This document shows, in pieces, positions 32,263 to 44,124 of a stretch of DNA of 64,000 nucleotides. A program made the translations under genes and the position numbers. Below the pieces are notes generated by a model, which worked only from the letters and a program-made list of their open reading frames with translations, was not told the origin of the DNA and made no database searches. The stretch comes from Pohlia nutans (taxonomy: Eukaryota > Streptophyta > Bryopsida > Bryales > Mniaceae), in assembly GCA_022496805.1 (NCBI GenBank), contig CM040097.1, positions 20,016,072 through 20,080,071 of the forward strand. Direction: 5' to 3'. Numbering within the stretch: position 1 is the stretch's first letter; each line of letters opens with the position of its first letter.

Positions 32263-33640
32263 CTATTTTTGAGAGGAACTAGTGGTAGTTGCTAAAGTTT
32301 GGCCTTTCTCCACTCCTTCCTCACTATCTTGTGAAGCTTGAAATGGAGTAGTGTCACTTGCCGTTGAAGTCACGTGTTTGGAGATAGTACCGGTTTGATG
32401 CCACCATTGATCAAATGCGTCGTAGAATTTGCATTCTTTACGATCGGATCCGGAAACACCATTCGCAATTTTGTCAAGCCGGTATTGCTTGAACAAAATA
32501 TTGAATTTCTTCTTACATGCCTCCGATGTCCGGTTTAATCCGGGGATGACCGCAAGCATTCGGGTGTGTAACTTGAGCCATGTATCAACACCTAAGACAT
32601 ACAAATGAAAAAAATTAGTACAAAAGCAATTATAAATTGAAATTGGACCCAAACAGCAAATTGTCAAAAAAATCCAGCACTATGTATTGTAGAAATTGAG
32701 GCATGGAAGAGCACTACTTGCAATTAGAATACATATGGGCATGTGTGGTATCAAAAGTGAGGTCATTGGACTCATTGGAGGTGGTCTTGACCCTCAAATC
32801 CTTACTTGACAAGAAATTACAGCAATGCGATGTATAGAAATAGAGGTCAACACCTAGTTAGGACATCTCAAGGGGGAGAGGAAGACTTTGGCAAGGGTGG
32901 CAAAGTGCTTGCCACCCTGCGCGCGAGGTAGGGGGATCAAACCCCATGTACTACCTTCCTCCTCCTTCAGCTAAGGCATCAAAAACTCTCTTAAGTCTCC
33001 AATGGGGGGATAAAGGAGGGCCGGGAGCCAGGGCAGGCGGCAAAGGGTAAGGCCTTTAAAAGGCCCAATTGGCCCAATCTGAATCTGCATTTTTTATCTA
33101 AATTTTTTTTATTGTATGAACAAATTAGGGTATGAGCAAAAAAAATTTATTGTATGAGCAAAAAAATTTAGGTATGAGCAAATTACCTTGTTTCTTCGCA
33201 TTCTTGAGAAATTCAGGGTCCATCTCCCCACGCAATGCGATCATTTGAAGGACATGCTCATCCTTCCAATGCTTCTTGTCCTCCTTCTCGTCTTCCTTCT
33301 TCACGGTCTTCTTTGGAGCCTTCCTTGAAGTTGTTGCTCTTTTTGAAACGGCCTTCTTCTTGGGAGCAATTGGAGCAATAATCTCCACATCATCGTCTTC
33401 TTTCATCTTATCAAAATTCCTCTTTGACGGTGTACTAAACCCTGAAATTAGAGGGGGTGGAGTAGGAATAAGCGACCCAATCGACCTCCTAAAAAACTCT
33501 GGAATTTCTGAATTTCTAGGGTTTTGCTGTGACAAAGGATTGAGGGGCTGAAATGCGTGCGATTCTAAACTATACGCCCTATGCACGGCATCGTACTCCT
33601 CACTACTCCATCCGGGGATTTGAGAAGATGAACCCTCCAT
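32263..33640 (-). CDS. Myb/SANT-like protein of the Harbinger element, 260 aa, two exons
   Basis: Exon 1 33640-33187 (MEGSSSQIPGWSSEEY), exon 2 32591-32263. The phase-1 junction uses a GTAATT donor and a TCTTAG acceptor and leaves 261 codons including the stop. A basic, Lys-rich linker (KKKAVSKRATTSRKAPKK) precedes a trihelix/SANT-like domain: HWKDEHVLQMIALRGEMD, then TWLKLHTRMLAVIPG, RTSEACKKKFNILFKQYR and FYDAFDQWW. In this superfamily the Myb-like protein helps the transposase reach the nucleus and the element ends. The frame is intact while the transposase is not. Confidence 0.75.
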
Positions 33641-34445
33641 CTTGTTTCAAAAATTTCAGCAAGAAACAAGACAATGCAAAAAAACGCTCAAGCAAGAAGA
33701 GGGAGAAAAGAATGAACAAGTGGAAGAGGATGAGGGTGAAAGAAACGGAGAGGGATTTTGACCGTCCAGATTCTACCACCATCCAACGGTGCTGATTTGC
33801 TGAAAAAATGATTTTTTTCAAATTTTTTTTTTTAAAGGGTTTTTGGAAACAGTCCCGAGGCCAAGAAACGGCCTGCCATTCTTGTACCTCCCGATTTTTG
33901 GCGCGCGGGCCGTGTCAGATCTTGTCCCCCAAGCATTAAAAAATTGTTTCAAAATTTTGGCCTTGACTCCCCATGTAAGGCCCCTCGGGCCAATTTCAGA
34001 ATTTGGACCAATCACAAGGCTGGATTTCGCCTTCCATTGGCTCCATGGTTGGCTTGGCCTCTCGTGTAAAGCGGCCCTAAGGTGTGAGTCAAGGGCAGCC
34101 GAGTTGATTGTGACGGTTGTCATAAAATTTCAAGATAGAATACATGTTGAACTAGTTTTGCCGTCAAAGAGAGGGCAAAACTAGTTCTAAGAGGAGTTTG
34201 GCGTCAAATGCGTGCATTGGTTGACTAATGCGGTTTGCAAGCTTCTTTCCTGGTCATCCACCTTTTCTGCCGGTTACAAAATTTTGCCTACTATAGGATT
34301 ACAACAACCCCAAAGGTCAAGAAAAAGTGGAGTTTTCAATATGAGTATTCATTTTCGGCTACACTGTCTCTTGGAGAGCGTAGACTTCCATTCTTTGGAA
34401 GTTTGGGAGTCAAAACCGAGGTTTTGATTTTGGTTAACTCAAATG

Positions 34446-34820
34446 CTACACACTAGAGATATCCTTAAAGTTACTTTGAGTTTGAATAAGATACCCGGAA
34501 TTTTGCTTTAATATACTTTTATTTATTCACTCCAAATAGTTCAAATGTAAGGAAGAACTTGGTGGTATATCATTATTAGGTGTGTAAAAGCTTGGTGGTC
34601 TCTAAATTCATAGAAAACTTTTTTTGCCAACAAAAAGGAGGTCTTGAGAGTTTTTCTTGAGTTTAGATACCACCAAGTTCTTACACATCTAATAATGATA
34701 CACCATCAAACTCTTCCATACCTTTTAACTATTTGGGGTGAAAAAATAATAATATTAAAGCAAAATTCACAGTGTCTTATTCAACCTCAAAATGATTTTA
34801 AGGATAATTCTAGTGTTTAG
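34446..34820. mobile_element. Foldback/MITE of about 375 bp
   Basis: The two halves are long imperfect inverted repeats of about 170 bp each (outer arm CTACACACTAGAG against CTAGTGTTTAG; inner arm ATCATTATTAGGTGTGTAA against its complement). No coding potential. Target duplication not clear. Confidence 0.7.
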
Positions 34821-35518
34821 ATTCTAATAGACTTTATTGCCGAAAAAAGAAATTGGGGTCTCAAATAAACCTCTGCCATGATCTTGTAAACTTTTTTTAT
34901 TTTTTATTTTTTTAATGGATGTTTTATTTCCGTTGCACGACAATAGATTACAAACATCACATTGTGAACAAAGAGAGCACATTTCCAGTGCTCCCCCGCG
35001 GGTGATTTTTTTGGATTTTCTTCCTACAATAGAGTTAACTGAAAAGAAGTGTATCTAACTTCTTTTTTTGTTCTACTTCTAACTTCTCTATTGAACTATA
35101 CTTGGGTTGAACAGTGGCTTGTTATAGTGATTGTTCCGTTGTGAACCATGGACTTGGAGCTTTGGTGGAAGGTGTAGGAGGGATAGCAAGGTATAGAGAA
35201 TAATGACAGTGCTTTATTTTAGATTGTCTTCCAACTCGTCATAGACTAGTTTTTGGTCTATTTATATTTCAATATGAGTACAAGAGGAATTCAATACAAG
35301 TTGGCCAAAACTTTCCTCTTTGGGTTGACTTTTTGGTTAACTCTAACTTCTGAACTAGATCCAAAACTCCTAACCATTTCCTACTAAGAGCGATGCCCCC
35401 ACTATAACATGAGGTCCAGGAACAATCCCTGTCATACTCAGGGTTCCTATCAAGCAGGGAAGTATTAGCTCTCATTATATGCATCCGACCAGAATCGAAC
35501 TCCCACCCTCTTTGGTGC

Positions 35519-35807
35519 TCATTAGGAATTTAGAACTTGACGGATTTTAAATGATTTCGTGTGACATTCGATATTTCATCGGTTTGTACATTTTTTTGCA
35601 CAGATTCTACACGGATTTTGCGCTAAGACTGCACGGATTCTGCACTGTGTAAGATAACGGAAAAAGTGAATGTAGAAGCCGTACAGATTCAGCACAAAAT
35701 TAGCGCAAAATCCGTGCAGAATCCGTGCGAAAAGTGTACGAATCCATGAAATATCGGATGTTGCACGGAAATCGTTAAAAATCAATGAAATCTTCAATTC
35801 TTAATGC
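35519..35807. mobile_element. Second foldback/MITE of about 290 bp
   Basis: Long inverted repeat centred near 35660. Arms share CGATATTTCAT, CACGGATTTTGCGCT and outer CATTA.GAATT. Within each arm the word CACGGATT recurs. No coding potential. Confidence 0.7.
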
Positions 35808-37153
35808 TAATAAACACTCCTAATGGAAATCCACCTCCTGACTATCACCTAGGTAGTTTAAGGTCATTCTAGACCAGATCTTGTGAACTTTCTTGCATAT
35901 GGGGTCTCAAATAAAGAAACATTTCATTCACGTTATTACTATAAAATAGAGCCAATGGTTGTTCTTGAAATCACAAAATGGTACTAGGCTGTATTTCCAA
36001 CTTACGAGGTTCAGGCACTAAGGAACGATCCCCATAAGAGACCCATGCTCACTCTAGAGAGAGAGAATAAACTAATTTTACACCATACTTTGAATTGGAA
36101 GACAGGTACTAGAGGGATAGGACGTGCTTAGCACTTCCTCAAACTAAGGCCGTTGTCTTTCACAAACCTACTCTCACTTTTATTGAAGGAGAATCAAATT
36201 AGATTAAACAGTGAACGAATTGTCTATTTTTTGCAAGAGTGGAGCCGAATGCTTCATAGAGAGCGACTCTAATTGAAGATTGGTGAATGGAATAAAATTT
36301 TACAGATGATTTGAAAGTGATGGAATATGCCATCTTTGGAAGAAGGCATCAAAGGTAGCACACCCTCATTTGGTCCTGGTGGCCAACTAGGCAACACTTC
36401 CTCGAGCGACAAACACTTTATTCAAGCTGCCCCTCAAAGCCAGAGTTCCTCTCTTTCTAATGGAATATGGTAACTCTATCTTATACTCAATTGTTTGTCA
36501 AATGAAATAATCAACCATTCAATTTTGTAGGAAATCGTCTTGACTTTCCGAAAACCTAAACTTGTATTCAATCATTTGAAAGTTATATGCATTTGAAGAG
36601 TTGTTGTTAGTCTAACTTTAATGTGGTTTGTTTTAGAACATTTTCTTGCACATCTTAACACGATTTGTTATGAATTGGTATGAAATTGAAGGATTTTTCA
36701 AGACCAAGAATTGAATATATAAGATAGACAAAAATTTGAATATTGGTGTAGGGCCTATGATTATGGAGAAAGAGATAGATAGATAGAAACTCGGGTTTTC
36801 TTTCGAGGCCGGCATGAATAAAGTGTCTGTTCGTAATATCAATGACCCAGTGCCCACCGGACAAAGGGCTATTGGAGCATAACTATAATTATGGAGACAA
36901 TAAGCATCAAGTTAACGTCAATTCTAGAACCAATTTTTTTGTAAATAAATTGAGAGGAATCAATTGCAAAGAATTCTAGAACCGGCAAGTTTTTGCCTTC
37001 GTTACGGAAGTACTAGAAATGTCACTGTAGGATACTCAATTCTAAGATGGGGAACCTACTATTGTTCAATTGTTACAAATTTAGCGCTTATCTTTATAAC
37101 AACAAATTCTTGTGCAGGATTACTGTTGAAGCATTGTATAAATTAAAGCAAAC

Positions 37154-37525
37154 TGTCAGGGACACAAGAACTAGAAAACAAGAACTACACAAGTACACAA
37201 GAATCTCTTCTAAAGAAGTAGATTGCACTCGATTGATAATTGAACAAGATACAAGACAAGACAATACTAAGGATTGCCCAAAACTGGTGTTGACGAGACT
37301 GAGGAGTTCTTTGTCTCGTCTCTCATTTATACTAGTGCCTAAGGTCCTCCTGGAAGCTTCTATAGGAGCTTCTTACATACTATAGAAACTTCTAGAAGAC
37401 TACGGAAGGTTCTAGGAGACTATGGAAGATTCTACAAGACTATGGAAGATTCTAAAAACCTTTGGAAGGTTCTAGAATACTATGGAAGGTTCTAGAACTC
37501 TCTAAGAATTCGTATGTCCGTGACA
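37154..37525 (-). repeat. 3' LTR of the Gypsy element
   Basis: 372 bp, TGTCAGGG...CGTGACA in plus orientation. It contains several copies of a GGAAGGTTCTAGAA-like word and one more 20-bp unit than the other LTR. Confidence 0.9.
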
Positions 37526-37577
37526 TCACCTCCCTCTCTAGCGACGAGTTCCACGAGAAGCAATGCTGTAACATTAC

Positions 37578-38033
37578 TCAGAGGCGAAGAAAATCAAAGA
37601 TATGTCTCATGGTCTCTCCAACGTACTCAAGTTGTCTCGCACGAGACAAATGGTTTAGCGGCCCTTGTAGCCAACGATAGTGACCAACGCCTTCTACTTG
37701 AGACCAGGCTTGAACCTCTGTTTCTTCATTACAGAAACGTCCTTCAAACACAGCTTCTCGGCGACCTTCGTGAGCAGGTTCCTCTTCAATGACAATCACC
37801 AGCGATCTACTACTAGATATTTTTCGACGACACTGTGGCTCCAAAAGTTCTTCTTCTCGAGGTCGTCTTCGTTGTTGAGAAGGTCCGGCTGCATCTACGG
37901 GATGTAGTTGTTGCTGTACAGGATTTGCAGGCTGAAGAGGTTGATCCGGCAATTGTGTGAAAGAAACGTCAATCTCCGACTCCGATTGAGACTTAAGAGG
38001 CAAAGAGTCTCTAAGTACTTTCCAGTTAGACAT
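37578..38033 (-). CDS. Extra ORF (151 aa) between Gypsy pol and the 3' LTR
   Basis: Opens with an ATG at 38033 and is uninterrupted although pol is full of breaks. Gln/Pro/Arg-rich middle (QQLHPVDAAGPSQQRRR), then acidic stretch and a Trp-containing end (GHYRWLQGPL). No family recognised. Placement after the chromodomain and before the polypurine tract is unusual for chromoviruses, so it may be an element-specific or captured gene. Confidence 0.45.
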   Translation of the reverse strand: MSNWKVLRDSLPLKSQSESEIDVSFTQLPDQPLQPANPVQQQLHPVDAAGPSQQRRRPREEELLEPQCRRKISSSRSLVIVIEEEPAHEGRREAVFEGRFCNEETEVQAWSQVEGVGHYRWLQGPLNHLSRARQLEYVGETMRHIFDFLRL

Positions 38034-38166
38034 ACTGGAGTTTGAACAAATAACAAATAACTAAATGGAAAAGAAGATGTTTCTGAAATCAAGAGTTGTG
38101 TAGTCTTGCAGCTCTCCCTGCTTTATATATAGCTCTCGGTATCGACGAAGAGGCTTCTCAGAGAAG

Positions 38167-41100
38167 TTATCGTTGGACAGGTCGTGGTTTATCGGGATAT
38201 AGTCGATGAAATTCCTGTACCTTTTGAAGCGCATTAATGACATTTGCGGCTGATTTCCACGTTCGCTCATTAATATCATAACCCCGCCAATGTATAAGAT
38301 ATTGTATTTTGCCATGCCTTCGCTGTGAATCCAATATTCTTTCTACTTCATATTCTTCATGATTATCAATTTGAATGCTCGGCGGTGGCGGTTGCGTTCT
38401 TCCTGATATAGTTGAGTCCTTGTATGGTTCCAAAAGTGACACGTGGAAGACTGGATGTACCTTCATAGGCGCTGGTAAACTCAACCGATAGGCTACTGGG
38501 TTGACTTGCTGTTGAATTGAAAATGGTCTTAATCTTCGATAGTCCAACTTGTCACATAGTCGGGTGGTTTTGATGTTACGCCGAATAAGCCATACTTTGT
38601 CGCCGACTTCGAATGGAGGTGATTCCTTTCTGAGTTTGTCTGCAGATGCTTTGTAATGATCTTGAGCTTCTCGTAAATGGATTTTCATTGTCGTTTGAAG
38701 TTCTGATAATCGTTTTACAAGGTCATCAACTGTAGGGTTGTCATTCTTTGACACGTTCAGCATATCAAACTTTGGATGATATCCATAGTTAGCATAGAAT
38801 GACGTATGTCGAGTTGATGCATGGATGGTATTATTATACGCAAACTCAGCCAATGGCAAATGCAAGGTCCAATCGTCTTGTTGATAGCTGATGTTGCAAC
38901 GCAAATACTGTTGCAATACTTGATTGACCCGCTCAGTTTGACCATCGGTTTGAGGATGAAAAGCAGAAGAGAGCTTAATATCGACTTTCAAGATCTCAAA
39001 AAGGGATCTCCAAAATTTAGATACAAATTGCGGTCCTCGATCCGATATGATGTCATCCGGTAAAATTATGATATCGATATATGTTGTCTAGAAAGAGTTT
39101 TGTTGTCTCTTCTCCAATAATTGTCTTCTTGCATGGGACAAAATGTGTTATTTTTGTCAATCGATCAACCACTACGAATATAGTATCATAAGAACTTGAT
39201 GGTGGTAAATCGGTGATGAAATCCATAGAAACGGAAGACCATGGCTGGTTTGGGATAGACAATGGCTGCAAGAGTCCGTACGGACGATGTCGTGAGTTTT
39301 TCGATCTGGAACAAGTGTCACAAGAGAGTACAAATTCTTTGACAGCCTTCCACATTTGAGGCCACCAAAAATCTCGAGAAATGAATTCTAACGTTTTGTT
39401 GAACCCTAAATGCCCGGCTGCTGGAAAATCATAACGGGTTTGCAAAACTCGAAAGCGTATAGGACCTTTGGGAATATACAAGCGCTCCTCGAAATATAAA
39501 AGATCATCCATAAACTTGAATTTGTCGCGACCATTGTTAGGGCGACGCTTGATATCAAGAACAAGAGGGTCCGTTGCTATTATCGCACGAACTTAGTCAA
39601 GAAATGATGAGTCGACAGACATTGTCATTGTCGCTCCACGAAGTTGGAATTGCTTGGTTTTGAGAAGTGTTGTGCATTGTTGATCATACGCTGCATCTCC
39701 TTCTTTTGGTGCAAGATAAGATCTCCGGGACCAGGCATCTGATAATCCTTGATATTTTCCGGGCCGGTACGTGATGATGAAGTCGAAACGAGATAACAAC
39801 ATGTTCCAACGAGCTTGACGACGATTTAAAACACGAGCAGACATGAAATATTCAAGATTTTTGTGATCCGTATATACAGTCACCTGATGAGCTGCGCCTT
39901 CAAGAAAGTGACGCCATTCTTGAAACGAATCCACAATAGCAAGAAGTTCTTTGTCATGGATCTCGTAATTGATTTCTGCAGCTGAAATTTTTCTCGAGTA
40001 GAATGCAACTGGATGAAGTTTCTCGTCTTCTCCCATTTGTGATAAGACTGCTCCTAATGCAAAATCCGAAGCATCGGTCTCCATATAAAAAGGTTTTGAA
40101 AAGTTTGGATGAATCGAAATCGGAGCTGTCGTAAAAGCGGACGTCAGGTTTTCAAAAGCTTCTTCCGCTTTGGGTCTCCACTCCAATTTATCTTTGCATG
40201 TCAACCGAGTCAATGGAGCTGCGACTTGAGAGTAGTTCTTTATGAAAATTTGATAAAAGTTAGCAAATCCAAGAAAACATTGTACGTCACGTACTGTTCG
40301 AGGAGTTGACCAGTTTGTGATGGCTTGAATCTTTTTTCGATCCATTGATAAGCCTTTTTCAGAAATGACATACCCGAGAAACTCCACTTGCGGTTGGTGA
40401 AATACATATTTCTCTAATTTTGCGTACAGCCCAGCATCTCGTAATTTTTGTAATACAAGTATCACATGTTCCTTGTGTTCTTCAATAGTCTTGGAATAGA
40501 TTAGAATATCGTCTAAATAGCACACAACAAACTTATCCAAGAACTCGCGGAAGACATCGTTCATCAAATGTTGAAAGATGGTTGGTGCGTTTGTAAGTTC
40601 AAAAGGCATAACATTGTATTCAAAATGGCCATACCTCGTTCGGAATGCAATCTTCCATTCGTCTCGTTCTTTCACGTGTACTAAATTATAAGCTCCTCGT
40701 AGATCAATCTTTGTATAAATCTTGACTTGTCCGAGTTGATCAAGAAGTCCAGATATCAATGGCAATGGATATCGATTTTTTACAGTGAGCTTGTTCAATC
40801 CGCGATAATCAACGCACATTCGCAAAGAGCCATCTTTTTTCTTGATAAAAAGTATTGGCGCGCCAGCTGGAGACTTGGAATGCCGACACTAGTAGGATTT
40901 TGGTCCTTTATAACTAGTCCTTTGTGACTTACATGGTCCTTTGTGACTCAATTCTTTAGAAAAGAAGTTGTTTTGGACCATTTAAGTCACAAAAGACTAG
41001 TTATAAAGGATCAAAATTCTACTAGTGCGAATGAAGTTTTTGGCAAGGTTTTCATCAAGGTACTCCTTCAACGCAACGAGTTCATTTTGCGAGAGGTTGT

Positions 41101-42790
41101 AAATTGGTCCAAAAGGCGGTTGTGCACTTTCCTGTAAATCAATTGTACAATCGTGAGGACGATGCTCCGGTAAAATATCAGCATTCTTCTTGTCAAAAAC
41201 ATCTTGGAGCTCTTTGTATTGGTCTGGGATGGTCGATGCTATGGTTGCTTCATTACTGACTGGGGTTGCATAAATTGCAAACGGAACACTATTTTTTGCA
41301 GCCTTCATAAAAGCTTTTGCTCCGACAAACAATGGTTTAGGACGTGGAGACTTAGACTTGGTAAATTGTCTTCGTTGAACACTACTTGAAAATGACTTGA
41401 TCTTGAGAGTGTTCGAATCTATATCGGGATTGTATTTTCTAAGCCACGATAGTCCTAATATAATTGGGCTTGTAGGAGTTTTAATAACATTAAAAACAAG
41501 GAAGCTATTATGGTCTTCTAACTTAATTTCTAAAATGATAGTTTCATGAGTAACATGTCCGGATGCTAATGGTCTCCCATCTATTACTTCTACAGGGACT
41601 GGGCAAGGCTTTTCGACTAGAGGGATATTGTAAAGTTTTATGAATTCTTCATCTATAAAACAAGCAAAGGCTCCTGAATCTATTAAGGCTGATGTTTGGA
41701 GGTCTAGACAAGTAAAATAAAAAGGCACATTAAAACAACGAGATGGATGGCATGAGAGAAAGAGACCTTGTAATTTGAATTCGTCCAACCGCACGGCCTC
41801 TACTGTGGCTGGGTCTCTTCGTTTTTTGGATGTACGTTGTTTCCTATGGTCGTGCTTCTTGTCTTGAAAGTATAGCGGTGTTGCTTTTTAGTGCAACTAT
41901 CGACTTTATGACCTGGTCCTCCACAATATAGGCATAAACCTTCTTCAAAACGACGTTTCTTCTCTTGTGGCGTAAGGGTCTTGACTCGTACTAAATAGAT
42001 TTGCATGTCGTCAACTTCTGAATGTCCGCTTAACATATTTGCTGGTGCTGCCGAATGAAAAGAAATCGTGTATGGTTTTGATGAATTCCAAGATCGTTGA
42101 TCCTGACGTCGCTGAAATAATCGATTGTCGCATTTCACCGCTTGGCTTGTGGCTTCATTTAGTGTTGGGGGATCGGATAAAGATAACAGCAAATCTTTAA
42201 CATCATCTCGCAATCCCAATGAAATTGACTCATAAGTGCTTCTTCGTCCCAATTGATGTCACATGCTAATTGTCTGAATTCTGATGCATACACCGATGCA
42301 GAGCGTGATCCTTGTCGTAAAGAACGAATCTTAGTTGTTGCCCATCGGGCCTTGTCATGCTCTCCAAAAGCTTCAGCAAACGCTTCTAAAAACAGCTCGA
42401 AGTTGTTCAAGATTGGCACTCTTTTTTCGAATAGAGGAGCAAACCACGATAAGGCTTGTCCTGTAAGCAAAGTCCCAACTAGACCCACTCGCGACTCGTC
42501 TGTCGGATAGCGTTGAGGTTGAAGGAAGGTAATAAGTTAGATTTGATTGACAAACCCTCGAAACTTTGAACGCGTACCATCGAATTTCTCTGGGTGGAAA
42601 GCTTTGAGGTACAGTACTCGGCACAATTCGAAAAGTCCCTTCTATATGATCGTTGTTCAATCTAGAAACAAAATCTTCTATTTGGTTGGTCCTTTTTGAC
42701 AAAGTTTCGATGGCTTTCAGAAATAGCGTCCATTTTTTATTCATGTAACTCTACGATATTGGTATCTATTCCTTCTGACATCTTAAATTC
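38167..42790 (-). pseudogene. Gypsy gag-pol remnant
   Basis: Order on the minus strand: gag in overlapping frames (about 42790-41800) with zinc knuckle CLYCGGPGHKVDSC; aspartic protease region with ALIDSGAFACFI (about 41700); RT from about 41040 through MCVDYRGLNK to CYLDDILIYS; RNase H with YTDHKNLEYFM; integrase zinc finger (39511-39053) and core ending in HPQTDGQTERVNQ; chromodomain EYEVERILDSQ..YLIHWRGYDINERTW. Breaks include a TAA at about 39593-39595, a frameshift near 39070, gag frameshifts, and the MITE insertion in RT. The chromodomain normally targets integration to heterochromatin. Confidence 0.9.
40887..41037. mobile_element. CACTA-type MITE, 151 bp, target duplication CGA
   Basis: Begins CACTAGTAG and ends with its complement. 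The two halves are near-perfect inverted repeats of about 44 bp. CGA flanks both sides (40884-40886 and 41038-41040), the 3-bp duplication expected for CACTA elements. It cuts the Gypsy RT frame, which rejoins in frame when the MITE and one CGA are removed. Confidence 0.85.
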
Positions 42791-43043
42791 ACTCTGGAGA
42801 AAAGAAGAACAGAAAGATTCTATGTGAGAGACACAAATTAAAGGTGGGTAATCCGCAACCTTTAAAATGTCCAAATTCTTTCCAGAAAGAGGGGTAATCC
42901 ACTCTCAATCAAGAGAAAACTTTAGACAAAAGTCAATACTAGCCTAGAGGAGGGTAATCCGCAACCTCTAGAATGCTCTAGTAGTTTCAAGAAGAGGGGT
43001 AATCCACTCTCAATCAAGAAAGACCAAACTCTAGTGTTGTCGA

Positions 43044-43301
43044 TATTGAGGTAATTGATGCAACGTAGTATTGCTAGAAGCCAAAGACGTACGGGTGCTA
43101 AATAATGGTGTGTGGGAGGAGGGGTTAGGCATGGGCTGATCTCTAGAGTGTCCTTGTGATGAGTTATCCCATATGGTTTGTCCATGGTGACCTCCTAGTG
43201 TACACTACTTAAGGTGGAAGGCCTTTGAGTAAAGATTATCTCTTTCTATGCATTCCTTGTGTTTGTGTGTGTGCCTTGTGCAATCTTCTCTACCTTCAAT
43301 A
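43044..43301 (+). repeat. 5' LTR of the Copia element
   Basis: 258 bp with TATTGA...TCAATA ends rather than TG...CA. Confidence 0.9.
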
Positions 43302-43315
43302 GGTTATGGGCCCAC
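43302..43315 (+). promoter_or_regulatory. Primer-binding site matching the anticodon half of initiator Met-tRNA
   Basis: GGTTATGGGCCCAC directly follows the LTR. It is complementary to the anticodon stem-loop region of plant initiator tRNA (GTGGGCCCATAACC), not to a tRNA 3' CCA end. Drosophila copia is known to prime from such a half-tRNA. Confidence 0.75.
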
Positions 43316-44124
43316 TCATGTGTGTTTCATGAGTATTAGATTGCATTTGTGCAAGTATTTTGAGGTCGGTGCGCAACGGGCGGTTTTGGAGCATTGTTGG
43401 AGGTTTTGGAGCTTGTTGAAGCGTTGGTGTTTCTTGGAGGTGTGCATGGGCTGAAGTTACATGTTGGAGCACTCTCTTTGGTCAATTTCTTCCCTTGATC
43501 TCCTTCTTTTCTTTCTTCTATCTCTTCGTTGCGAGTGGAACTTCGTTTGGTTCAATTGTGAGCATTTGAGTAAATGCAAGTGATTTGTGAGGTGTGAAGA
43601 CTCTCGTGGAGGGTCTACCATCTGATCCTAGTGATTAGGCACTTGCTTTGAGGTGTTGCATGTGTTTCATGCTCTTGGGGTGCTCAAATTTTCATTTGGA
43701 GCTAGTTTGTGCACAAAGGTGCGGTTTTGAGCAATTTCAATGCGATTGGGGTTTTGAGGGACTTGTGTGAGTTCATGTGCATTGAGTGAGTGCTCTTGAA
43801 GGACACAAAGGTGTCATTGACGTGCATTGAGTGTTTGGGGACACTAAGGCGTCGTATTGAAGCATTTGGAGTTGTTTTGAGCTCCATTGAGTGATTTGAG
43901 GGGTTTTGGTGAACCTCTTTGCATTTTTGGGTGAGGGTTCTCACATTTGAGTGTTGGGAGGCGTGTGTGGAGCACAAAAGTGCTGATCTAGTGTTTGGGG
44001 TTGTTTTAAACCCATTGGGTGCACAAAGGTGCAATATCAAAGCAAAAAAAAAATCACAAAAACAAAGTTGTGTGTTTGAGTTTGAGGTTTCATTTGTGTG
44101 GGGAGGCATACGTAAGTGAGGATC
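43316..44124 (+). other. Copia 5' leader
   Basis: About 0.8 kb of GT-rich untranslated leader between the primer-binding site and the polyprotein ATG, with repeated TTGAG and GCACAAAGGTGC words. An open frame on the opposite strand is a shadow. Confidence 0.6.

Larger units (their letters stand above)
30425..34077. mobile_element. PIF/Harbinger DNA transposon, 3653 bp, TAA target duplication
   Basis: Ends are imperfect inverted repeats (GGGACGCTTTACATG left, GGGCCGCTTTACACG as read inward from the right). Both ends are flanked by TAA (30422-30424 and 34078-34080), the TWA duplication expected for PIF/Harbinger. It holds the two genes typical of the superfamily in convergent orientation: a DDE_4-type transposase (plus) and a Myb/SANT-like protein (minus). 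The transposase is broken, so the copy is not autonomous. Confidence 0.85.
34081..37148. other. Intergenic region with foldback elements, no gene supported
   Basis: AT-rich. Contains a perfect 14-bp-stem hairpin at 34149-34187 (arm GAACTAGTTTTGCC) and two larger foldbacks listed separately. Short open frames have no recognisable content. Confidence 0.5.

Noticed and set aside
35480..35515. tRNA-like T-arm (ATCGAACTCCC on plus strand)
   Set aside because: The arms do not pair as a T-stem and no D-arm or anticodon arm is found.
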